A model generated the notes under the pieces. The model saw only the letters and a list, made by a program, of their open reading frames with translations. It searched no databases and was not told the DNA's origin. From an uncultured Candidatus Melainabacteria bacterium (GTDB lineage Bacteria; Cyanobacteriota; Vampirovibrionia; Gastranaerophilales; Gastranaerophilaceae), in contig CAKVMU010000118.1 in NCBI GenBank assembly GCA_934773085.1, positions 1 through 5,640 on the forward strand: a stretch of 5,640 nt of DNA. Direction: 5' to 3'. Below are positions 1 through 5,193 of the stretch, in pieces (position 1 is the first letter of the stretch; every line of letters begins with the position of its first letter). The translations under genes and the position numbers were made by a program.

Positions 1-871
1 GAGTTTGCGCCAAAAGAACGTACCCTTCCGGTTTAGAAGGATTTATTGTTATTGCTTTTTCAAAACACTCTTTTGAATCAATAATATGCCCTTCCATATG
101 ATTTTTATATCCCTCTAAAATTTTCATAGGATAAGAAAACAGCCCCTGTTTATCAAAAATAGCAAGTTCCAACAAGAAACAAACCTCCAACAAGTCCCGC
201 TCTTGGTACATATCCGTAAATCGAAAATGAGAAACAAAGTATTTCGGAAAAATTGAATCAATTTTTGACATCAATTCTTGTTGTTTAGCATTATCACCGA
301 CCAAAGAATAGATATTCGCCTCTTTTAGAAGTTTAATCGGATTGTCTTTATCTATTAAATCAATCATTTCCAATAAACGTAAGCCTTTTGAATACTCATC
401 ATTTGCAAGAACAATTGCAACTTCTTGAAACAAAAACTGAATTGTCCTGTATTTGTGATGCTCAAAAACATTCAGAACATACTCCCTTGCTGCATTGTCT
501 TGCATTGAATAAACCATAGACAAAAACTTGATTCTTTTGACTTCAAAATTGTTCTCATCAAAACTCAATACAACATTTGAATCCATAATCGCTTCATAGT
601 AATTTCCGATATCAAAATTCAAGAATGCTCTTTCATAAAAAGCTTCATTTTTCTTGACACAATGAGTAATTACATATGTAAAATCAGAATATGCATCGTC
701 CAGCATCAATAATTTTTTGCATAAACGACCACGTTTTAAATACGTTTCAGATGGTTTGTACTCTTCTCTTATAAGATAATTGAGCTTTTCTAATGCCAAG
801 TCAAAATTATTTTCAAATATATTCTTGTCAACAGATTTTAAACACATCAAATATTTTATGTTATCTAGCAT
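1..871 (-). CDS. TPR-repeat protein of unknown function (C-terminus beyond the left edge)
   Basis: An uninterrupted reading frame of 290 codons runs from ATG at 871 to the window edge with no stop, so the C-terminus is missing. The start follows an AGGGG ribosome-binding site (877-881) with a 5-nt spacer. The product begins MLDNIKYLMCLKSVDKNIFE. It is predicted to be a soluble, mostly helical protein with no signal peptide or membrane segment. Tetratricopeptide-like helix pairs are visible at about residues 43-75, at 77-109 (AFYERAFLNFDIGNYYEAI) and at the right end near 256-290 (AKAL-type pattern HIIDSKECFEKAITINPSKP). The middle is degenerate helical repeat. TPR proteins are scaffolds for protein-protein contacts, and the partner cannot be read from sequence. 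It lies 61 bp downstream of dnaA on the same strand with no obvious terminator between, so it may be co-transcribed with dnaA. TPR class is confident; role unknown. Confidence 0.85.
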   Translation of the reverse strand, partial: MLDNIKYLMCLKSVDKNIFENNFDLALEKLNYLIREEYKPSETYLKRGRLCKKLLMLDDAYSDFTYVITHCVKKNEAFYERAFLNFDIGNYYEAIMDSNVVLSFDENNFEVKRIKFLSMVYSMQDNAAREYVLNVFEHHKYRTIQFLFQEVAIVLANDEYSKGLRLLEMIDLIDKDNPIKLLKEANIYSLVGDNAKQQELMSKIDSIFPKYFVSHFRFTDMYQERDLLEVCFLLELAIFDKQGLFSYPMKILEGYKNHMEGHIIDSKECFEKAITINPSKPEGYVLLAQT

Positions 872-932
872 AACCACCCCTACATAATATTTATTAACAT
901 AAAACTTGTATAATGGCGAGTACCATGTTGAG

Positions 933-2318
933 CTAAATAACCTTCAACACCTGTTTAATTTCACGCATAGCACTTGACAATTCCCTGTTAACAGGAAGCT
1001 CCTTCTTAATTTTGTCATGCGCAAACATAATCGTTGTATGTTTTTTATTATAATATTCTGCAATACTTACAAAACTCTTTTTCGTGATTTCTCGAGATAA
1101 ATATATAGCCATGTGTCGAGCAACTGAAACCTTTTGACCTCTTGCTGTACCCATAATGTCACTCATCTCAACCCCATAATAATGAGACGTTACCTGAGCG
1201 ATTTTTTCCAAACTGATATCTCCGTCAGAATCACCGCATTTTAAGACTTCTTTTGCAAGTTTTAAATCCAATTCCTGTTCCGTAATTTCTGCATAAGCAC
1301 AGACTTTATTAAATGCACCCTCTAACTCACGAATATTTTTCGTAAAATTCTTCGCAACATACTCCAAAGCTTCTTCCGAATACTTCAAGTCATTTTCATT
1401 CGCAAGCTTTCTTATGATTTCAACCCTTGTTTTCATATCCGGCGGAACCAACTCCACCATCAAGCCCATTTCGAATCTTGAACACAATGCAGCAGTAAGT
1501 GTCGGAATGTCTTTCGGTACTCTGTCTGAAGTTATTACAATCTGTTTCCCTTTGTTATAAAGACTATCAAAGGTGTGCTGCATCTGAGACATGGTCTTTG
1601 TCTTGGATTCAATAAACTGAATATCATCGATTAAAATAATATCGATGTTAGTATATTTTTTATTAAACTTCGACATGTTTTCAATTGTATCTTTGCTGTT
1701 ACGGCTGTTTGATATGAAGTCATTTACATAATCCTCAGTTTTTGTATACTTAACTTTCAATTTAGGATTATGGAATATCGTATAATGCCCAATTGCTTGC
1801 ATCAAATGGGTTTTTCCCAAACCGGAATTACCGTATATAAACAACGGATTATATTTTTTAGCCGGAGCTTTTGCAACTGCCATAGCTACTGCGTGCGCAA
1901 ATTTATTACATTCACCCACAACAAAATTCTCAAATTTATACTTCAAATTCAAGTTTGAAGCCGACTGCATTGCAGTCATATTCTCCATAGCCTGAGCCTT
2001 CAAGTTGTTTTCAACAATTTTTTTCTGAAGTTTTTCGTTTTCTTTTTTCAGACTTTTTGCGGCTTTTTCATCATATATAATAACAAAATCGGCTTTTTCA
2101 TCACCACTAACCTTTTTTATAACCTCAACAATTTGTTTATAGTGGTTTTTGCGCAACAAATCCCGTCCCATTAACTGACCTGTTACAACGGTTAAAACTC
2201 CTTTATCAAAACCGGAAGCTTCTAACGGGTAAATCCACGGATGTACATTTTCAGGCAAAGCCCTGATAAGTTCTTCCTTAACGTTCTCCCAGAATTGATT
2301 TAACTCCAAAACTTCCAT
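933..2318 (-). CDS. dnaA: Chromosomal replication initiator protein DnaA
   Basis: This 461-residue AAA+ ATPase binds DnaA boxes at oriC, melts the origin and loads the replicative helicase. Length and domain order are normal. Domain I is at about 1-75. Domain II is a charged linker with a short coiled-coil-like stretch at about 85-120. Domain III carries Walker A GNSGLGKT (163-170), Walker B ILIDDIQF (228-235), sensor I VITSD (261-265), box VII SRFEMGL with the arginine finger R281, and sensor II NIRELEGAF with R330. Domain IV is at about 365-461, with RGQKVSVARHMAIYLSREIT followed by the helix-turn-helix. The usual GRDHTT recognition motif here reads NKKHTT (424-429), and the usual Trp of SRFEWGL is Met. 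The ATG at 2318 is the only plausible start (next Met is residue 50), but its AAAAGG lies only 1 nt upstream, so the ribosome-binding site is poor. It follows tRNA-Cys by 38 bp and probably shares its transcript. No dnaN or recF adjoins it. Confidence 0.98.
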   Translation of the reverse strand: MEVLELNQFWENVKEELIRALPENVHPWIYPLEASGFDKGVLTVVTGQLMGRDLLRKNHYKQIVEVIKKVSGDEKADFVIIYDEKAAKSLKKENEKLQKKIVENNLKAQAMENMTAMQSASNLNLKYKFENFVVGECNKFAHAVAMAVAKAPAKKYNPLFIYGNSGLGKTHLMQAIGHYTIFHNPKLKVKYTKTEDYVNDFISNSRNSKDTIENMSKFNKKYTNIDIILIDDIQFIESKTKTMSQMQHTFDSLYNKGKQIVITSDRVPKDIPTLTAALCSRFEMGLMVELVPPDMKTRVEIIRKLANENDLKYSEEALEYVAKNFTKNIRELEGAFNKVCAYAEITEQELDLKLAKEVLKCGDSDGDISLEKIAQVTSHYYGVEMSDIMGTARGQKVSVARHMAIYLSREITKKSFVSIAEYYNKKHTTIMFAHDKIKKELPVNRELSSAMREIKQVLKVI

Positions 2319-2356
2319 ACCTTTTATATATTGATTTGTTTCTAAATAAATAAAAA

Positions 2357-2427
2357 AGGCGACACCCAGATTCGAACTGGGGATAAAAGCTTTGCAGGCT
2401 TCTGCCTTACCACTTGGCCATGTCGCC
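2357..2427 (-). tRNA. tRNA-Cys (anticodon GCA)
   Basis: A full cloverleaf of 71 nt can be drawn. The acceptor stem GGCGACA/TGTCGCC is a perfect 7 bp. The D arm is GCC-AAGTGGTAA-GGC. The anticodon stem GAAGC/GCTTT has one G-U pair and encloses loop CTGCAAA, with the GCA anticodon at 2393-2395. The variable loop has 4 nt, and the T arm is CCCAG-TTCGAAT-CTGGG. The base after the acceptor stem is T (U73), the discriminator expected for cysteine tRNA. The 3' CCA is not encoded; a TTTTTT run follows the gene at once. It lies between rpsU and dnaA on the same strand. Confidence 0.97.
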
Positions 2428-2440
2428 GTAAGAGTATAGT

Positions 2441-2446
2441 ATTATA
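2441..2446 (-). promoter_or_regulatory. Probable -10 box of the tRNA-Cys (and dnaA) promoter
   Basis: The minus strand reads a perfect TATAAT 14 bp before the tRNA 5' end, which would give a start about 6-7 nt upstream of the mature tRNA. It lies in the 62-bp gap after the rpsU terminator, so the tRNA needs its own promoter here. No good -35 hexamer is visible at 17 bp (only weak matches such as AACTAC). dnaA has no separate clear promoter and probably depends on this one. Confidence 0.6.
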
Positions 2447-2489
2447 AACATAAGAGATTTGCGAGTAGTTAAAAGGGGTAAGATATGAC

Positions 2490-2526
2490 AAAAAAAGAAG
2501 GTGATTTATTTCTAAACCACCTTCTT
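2490..2526 (-). terminator. Intrinsic terminator of rpsU
   Basis: On the minus strand, 9 nt after the rpsU stop codon, AAGAAGGTG pairs perfectly with CACCTTCTT. The helix continues through one G-U pair and TTTA/TAAA to a GAAA tetraloop, giving a 14-bp stem, followed directly by seven Ts (2496-2490). This is a textbook Rho-independent terminator. It separates rpsU from the tRNA-Cys/dnaA unit. Confidence 0.92.
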
Positions 2527-2534
2527 AAATTTTA

Positions 2535-2708
2535 TTATACCTTGCGTTTACGAGCTGCTTCAGATTTGCGTTTTCTCTTTACGCTAGGCTTTTCATATCT
2601 TTCACGCTTTTTAACTTCAGAAAGAATTCCAGCCTTCTGGATTTTCTTTTTGAATCTACGTAAAGCGCTTTCGATAGATTCGTTTTCGCCTACTTTAACT
2701 TCTGCCAT
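2535..2708 (-). CDS. rpsU: 30S ribosomal protein S21
   Basis: This 57-residue, strongly basic protein of the small ribosomal subunit helps mRNA engagement near the 3' end of 16S rRNA. It begins [20 protein letters not shown] and ends in a run of Lys/Arg ([13 protein letters not shown]), as bS21 does, and length is normal for the family. The N-terminal wording [13 protein letters not shown]...KAGI matches what I recall of cyanobacterial S21 and supports the lineage guess. The ATG at 2708 is preceded by AAGGTGGTG (2719-2727), a good match to an extended Shine-Dalgarno. It is monocistronic, with its own promoter at 2750-2778 and a strong terminator at 2490-2526. It is not linked to dnaG/rpoD as in enterobacteria. 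Confidence 0.97.
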   Translation of the reverse strand: MAEVKVGENESIESALRRFKKKIQKAGILSEVKKRERYEKPSVKRKRKSEAARKRKV

Positions 2709-2749
2709 CTTGTATATTCACCACCTTTATAGCTTTTTTGTACTCCTAA

Positions 2750-2778
2750 ATAATAAACCAAACCCCTTTTTATTGCAA
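2750..2778 (-). promoter_or_regulatory. Housekeeping-type promoter of rpsU
   Basis: On the minus strand TTGCAA (2778-2773; 4 of 6 consensus bases) is separated by exactly 17 bp from TATTAT (2755-2750; 5 of 6). The predicted start is near 2743, giving a leader of about 35 nt that includes the rpsU ribosome-binding site. The -35 box sits in the loop of a perfect 6-bp inverted repeat, ACCCCT (2762-2767) / AGGGGT (2780-2785), which could be an operator, though that is speculative. Confidence 0.7.
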
Positions 2779-2780
2779 GA

Positions 2781-2808
2781 GGGGTAAATGGGGGGGGGTA
2801 AATGGGGG
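2781..2808 (+). repeat. G-run cluster with G-quadruplex pattern
   Basis: Three G runs of 4, 9 and 5 bases are separated by identical TAAAT spacers. Splitting the 9-base run gives the pattern G4-N5-G4-N1-G4-N5-G5, which satisfies the canonical G-quadruplex rule. The runs arise from tandem copies of GGGGTAAATG at 2781, 2795 and 2805, with a further copy at 2861. The cluster lies just upstream of the rpsU -35 box, with the Gs on the rpsU template strand. Function is not known. Confidence 0.6.
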
Positions 2809-2916
2809 TAAATGTATGAAGTTGGTTTGTCAGAACTACTAATTCAATGTCCTTCAGAATGGGGTAAATGTATTGGGCTGGTTGGTGCTTACTACAAGCT
2901 AAATGTCCTTCAGATA
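2805..2916 (+). repeat. Two imperfect 56-bp tandem repeats
   Basis: Units 2805-2860 and 2861-2916 are both exactly 56 bp and align without gaps at 41 of 56 positions. Both start GGGGTAAATG and end with AATGTCCTTCAGA. A further GGGG starts at 2917, as if a third unit began there. There is no credible coding content in this part, which belongs to the 552-bp gene-free stretch 2709-3260. Confidence 0.65.
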
Positions 2917-2944
2917 GGGGGTGGACTAGGGGACAGGTTTGATA

Positions 2945-3029
2945 TGTCATGCTGAACTTGTTTCAGCATCTTACCAGCCTGTAGGCTAATGCCAAACCGG
3001 TAAGGTCCTGAAATAAATTCAGGACGACA
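2945..3029 (+). repeat. REP/MITE-like palindromic element folding as a four-way junction
   Basis: Outer TGTC (2945-2948) pairs with GACA (3026-3029). Inside, with no unpaired bases at the junction, come hairpin ATGCTGAA/TTCAGCAT (2949-2969), an inner stem CTTACC/GGTAAG (2970-2975 and 2999-3004) and hairpin GTCCTGAA/TTCAGGAC (3005-3025). The inner stem encloses a further AGCC-TGTA-GGCT hairpin (2976-2987). The two 31-bp ends are inverted repeats with 25 identities. Of the six differences, four form two compensatory base-pair changes and two lie in the loops. The arm sequence resembles widespread interspersed palindromes of the GTCATCCTGAACTTGTTTCAGGATC-like class as I recall them (quoted as a pattern, not a database hit). 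A truncated copy of its right end, TAAATTCAAGACAG, follows at 3031-3044. Confidence 0.75.
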
Positions 3030-3135
3030 GTAAATTCAAGACAGAGTTGGGGTGAGGTGTCAGAAGAGAGTGTACATTATTTAATATATTCTCAATTGTA
3101 ACAAAATGTAAATATGAATTTTTTAGGGCGCAAAC

Positions 3136-3183
<48 letters not shown>

Positions 3184-3195
3184 TAAAAATGTCAT

Positions 3196-3222
3196 TAAAG
3201 TTCTGTAAAAATATGCCGTTAT
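3196..3222 (+). promoter_or_regulatory. Flagellar sigma-28 (FliA) promoter of the gene at 3261
   Basis: TAAAGTTC (3196-3203), an 11-bp spacer, then GCCGTTAT (3215-3222) compares with the known FliA consensus TAAAGTTT-N11-GCCGATAA. The match is 7 of 8, then exact spacing, then 6 of 8 including the diagnostic GCCG. The predicted start is near 3229, with a leader of about 32 nt containing the AGAAAGGAG ribosome-binding site (3245-3253). A flagellin gene in the same window makes flagellar control plausible. Confidence 0.75.
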
Positions 3223-3260
3223 AAGAAAATGTTGCAAACGTTATAGAAAGGAGTACGCAA

Positions 3261-3584
3261 ATGGATGTAGGAAATGTTAACAACACCCAACCAATAAAAA
3301 CTCAAGCTGACACCACTAAAACTAAAGAAGCTGACAAAAAGCAAGATACTGGTAGTATTTTTGATAGCGCTGAACATAAGCGTGATGTAGAACAGCTGCA
3401 ACAGGAAGTATTCAGCAGATTAAAAGAGTTTGATCAAACAGAAGCAACCAGTGCATTAATTAGAAAAATTCTAGACAAATTACCACGTGATATCGTTGAA
3501 AAATTTGGTGGAGAAGATAAAACAGAAGCATTGCTTAAAGAAATCATAAATAATAAAAATGCTCCGAAATTTGGATTAGATTAA
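3261..3584 (+). CDS. Small putative flagellar-regulon protein of unknown function
   Basis: The product has 107 residues, and I do not recognise the family. The start is well supported: AGAAAGGAG lies 7 nt upstream of the ATG. Residues 1-31 (MDVGNVNNTQPIKTQADTTK and on) are polar, rich in Thr, Lys, Gln and Asp, and look disordered. From about 36 to 100 the protein is charged and helical, with likely helices at 36-58 (KRDVEQLQQEVFSRLKEF), 62-73 and 87-97. It has no cysteine, signal peptide or membrane segment. It is the only plus-strand gene here and has its own sigma-28-like promoter and terminator, so it is likely a late (class III) flagellar gene. The size and disordered N-terminus recall the anti-sigma-28 factor FlgM or a flagellar type III export substrate. 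The FlgM C-terminal signature (VEALKxAIxxG) is not visible, so that assignment is not made. Codons look like those of neighbouring genes. Confidence 0.85.
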   Translation: MDVGNVNNTQPIKTQADTTKTKEADKKQDTGSIFDSAEHKRDVEQLQQEVFSRLKEFDQTEATSALIRKILDKLPRDIVEKFGGEDKTEALLKEIINNKNAPKFGLD

Positions 3585-3599
3585 ATGTTTAACAGATAA

Positions 3600-3636
3600 G
3601 GTGCGCCAGTATGACGCACCCTATTATTAAAAATTT
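3600..3636 (+). terminator. Probable terminator of the 3261-3584 gene
   Basis: GGTGCG (3600-3605) pairs with CGCACC (3615-3620), extendable through a C/A mismatch by CA/TG, 15 nt after the stop codon. The following CTATTATTAAAAATTT is A/T-rich but lacks a clean T-run, so efficiency is uncertain. The minus side also continues TTATCTGTT, so it may work on both strands between the convergent genes. Confidence 0.6.
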
Positions 3637-3658
3637 CATACTATCATACTATTTGCCA

Positions 3659-3706
3659 CGTCATTACGAGCGGAAGCGAAGTAATCCAGTCATTGAACTG
3701 GTAGAC
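3659..3706 (+). repeat. Second REP-like palindromic sequence (CGTCATTACGAGCGG type)
   Basis: CGTC is followed by ATTAC (3663-3667) pairing with GTAAT (3681-3685) around an AGCGGAAGCGAA-type loop. Next, directly adjacent, is CCAGT (3686-3690) pairing with ACTGG (3697-3701), and then TAGAC. The wording GTCATTrCGAGCG..AGCGAAGyAATCC is a familiar interspersed intergenic repeat in many bacteria; this is recall, not a search. It fills the gap between the convergent small gene and lepB, which otherwise holds only the terminator. Confidence 0.6.
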
Positions 3707-3734
3707 TTGACCAACCGACCAAAAATATTTACCC

Positions 3735-4379
3735 CTACCCCTTGATGGTTCCAATATGGTTAAGTGGCCAAAATACAAAGACCGCACGACCGATAAAACG
3801 TTCTTGTGACAGAGTTCCCCAGAATCTGCTATCTTTTGAATTCCCTCTGTTATCACCCATCATAAAATAATGACCTTCCGGAATTATAAACGGACCACAG
3901 TACATACTCTCATTACATTTAGTAAAATCATATTCACTCATAATGTAATCTTCTTGAAGAGGAGAATCATTGATATAAACCTTGTAAGCACCATCAGCGC
4001 TTTGTTTTATCTCAAACTTTTCCCCTGGGAGTCCGATTACACGTTTGATATATGCAACATCATTACAGAAAAAACCGGTTAAACGGCTAAAAACCGCCAT
4101 CGGAGTTGTCTTAAGTTTCACAAACGGAGGGTAAAAAATCATAACATCCCCCCTCTGTGGAGTGTTTTCAAAAGAATGTTTGTTCAAAACGTTCGGAAAC
4201 TTTGTCAATTTTTCAACGACAATTCTATCACCCTCTACCAAAGTCGGGCGCATAGAACCTGACGGTATCCATCTTAATTCTGCAATAAAAAATCTTATTA
4301 AAATCACCGCTACTATAACAAATACAATCGTATCAACAGTTTCTTTTAAATTTGCTTTAAACTTTTCTTTATCCATCAT
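3735..4379 (-). CDS. lepB: Signal peptidase I
   Basis: This 214-residue, membrane-anchored serine/lysine protease cleaves signal peptides from exported proteins outside the cytoplasmic membrane. A short charged N-terminus is followed by one transmembrane segment (about 15-34, VDTIVFVIVAVILIRFFIAE). The nucleophile motif IPSGSMRPTL has S42, and GDRIVV follows. GDVMIFYPP lies at 77-85, and YIKRVIGLPGE supplies the general-base K112. Box E is GDNRGNSKDSRFWG (175-188). All catalytic and structural boxes are present, so it should be active. C155 and C161, close together in the periplasmic domain, might form a disulfide. The start overlaps the stop of the upstream prenyl synthase gene by ATGA (translational coupling). 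A second in-frame ATG follows at once and is better spaced from the AGAGAG, so true initiation may be one codon later. No clear T-tailed terminator follows the stop. Confidence 0.97.
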   Translation of the reverse strand: MMDKEKFKANLKETVDTIVFVIVAVILIRFFIAELRWIPSGSMRPTLVEGDRIVVEKLTKFPNVLNKHSFENTPQRGDVMIFYPPFVKLKTTPMAVFSRLTGFFCNDVAYIKRVIGLPGEKFEIKQSADGAYKVYINDSPLQEDYIMSEYDFTKCNESMYCGPFIIPEGHYFMMGDNRGNSKDSRFWGTLSQERFIGRAVFVFWPLNHIGTIKG

Positions 4380-5152
4380 AACTCTCTAAATAAATCCCCT
4401 AATCTCTCTTTATAAACACTGTCAGGGAGCGTTTCCAGACAGACCATCATCTCTTCTTTGTAATTATCTAATAAAGCTTCGGTTTTTTCAATCCCCAGAA
4501 TATCTACCGCAGTATAAATCTGATTTCGCTTGTCCGCTTCCGCTGAAACATTATCCATATCATTTTTAATCTGAAAAAATGTTCCGAATAAATCTGCAAA
4601 CCTTATCATTTCATCGGACTTAACATCTGCCAAAACAAAGGCTGATTCCAACATAGTTTTAAACAATATTGCAGTTTTTTGCTTGCAAATATTCAAATAA
4701 TTCTCAAACTTTGGAATTTTCCCTCTAAAAAGAAACTGTGACATCTCTCCTAATATCATCTCTGACATGCAGTTCTTGAACAACACAGACACTTCTCGTG
4801 AATTCAGACTTTCAACCTTATCCAACACTAACGTCAAAAGATAATCTCCTGCTAATATTGCGGATTTTGCTCCAAATTTATTACCAATAGTCGGACAACC
4901 TCTTCTTTCTTCCGCATCGTCCAAAACATCGTCATGCAACAGAGAAGAATTGTGCACCAATTCACCTGCAGCCAACATCACATAAATAGACTCAGATATT
5001 TCACTCTTCATTGCCTTTAATATCAACAAGACCATCTGAGAGCGAATTCTTTTGGAACTTCCAAATAGGAATTGTCCGAGATTTCCGCCTTCAAAAGGTT
5101 CTGCAAAGCCCTCTTTAATAGCCTCTAATACTTTTTGAATATCTTGTTCCAT
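4376..5152 (-). CDS. Polyprenyl diphosphate synthase-like protein (short, degenerate second Asp motif)
   Basis: This trans-isoprenyl diphosphate synthase family member has 258 residues; typical members have about 300-330. Visible family motifs are KRIRSQM (34-40, usual GGKRlRP), the first Asp-rich motif HDDVLDDAEERRG (73-85, D74/D75/D78 intact), FGAKSAILAGDYLL (93-106) and the KTAILF motif (159-164). The two residues at -4 and -5 from the first Asp motif are Ser, which in active enzymes favours long chains such as quinone side chains. The second motif, normally FQIxDDxxD, reads FQIKNDMDN (193-201), so two of its three aspartates are Asn. The usual Gly/Lys-rich loop after it (GDxxxxGKxxxxD) is largely missing. 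It may be an enzyme with altered activity or the non-catalytic subunit of a heterodimer. No Shine-Dalgarno precedes the ATG. It is coupled to lepB by a 4-bp overlap. Confidence 0.9.
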   Translation of the reverse strand: MEQDIQKVLEAIKEGFAEPFEGGNLGQFLFGSSKRIRSQMVLLILKAMKSEISESIYVMLAAGELVHNSSLLHDDVLDDAEERRGCPTIGNKFGAKSAILAGDYLLTLVLDKVESLNSREVSVLFKNCMSEMILGEMSQFLFRGKIPKFENYLNICKQKTAILFKTMLESAFVLADVKSDEMIRFADLFGTFFQIKNDMDNVSAEADKRNQIYTAVDILGIEKTEALLDNYKEEMMVCLETLPDSVYKERLGDLFREL

Positions 5153-5193
5153 GAGCTTTATATTATCATAAAAAGTTTATCGAGTAATTAGAC

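Noticed and set aside
872..932. Origin-like DnaA boxes next to dnaA
   Set aside because: Only TTATTAACA, with two mismatches to the consensus, is present; one weak match does not make an origin.
1770..1958. Plus-strand reading frame inside dnaA
   Set aside because: Antisense to the Walker A region of dnaA; no ribosome-binding site.
2485..2787. Plus-strand reading frame opposite rpsU
   Set aside because: Antisense shadow of rpsU and its terminator; rpsU is unmistakable on the other strand.
2690..2950. Minus-strand reading frame over the G-rich repeats
   Set aside because: Low-complexity product covering the tandem repeats and the rpsU promoter, overlapping the rpsU start; no start signal or family resemblance.
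2781..3044. CRISPR array or riboswitch in the repeat-rich intergenic region
   Set aside because: The 56-bp units are contiguous with no spacers and only 73% alike; there is no cas gene. The palindrome is symmetric like a REP/MITE and does not sit in a gene leader as a riboswitch would.
3786..3796. GACCGATAA on the plus strand, resembling a sigma-28 -10 box
   Set aside because: It lies inside lepB, has no TAAA-type -35 at 11 bp and no plus-strand gene downstream.
3644..4389. Several reading frames in other frames of lepB
   Set aside because: All are shadows of lepB, which has a complete set of catalytic motifs.
5165..5180. CTCGATAA upstream of the prenyl synthase gene as a sigma-28 -10 box
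   Set aside because: The position for the -35 falls in the GC-rich hairpin arm with no match to TAAAGTTT.
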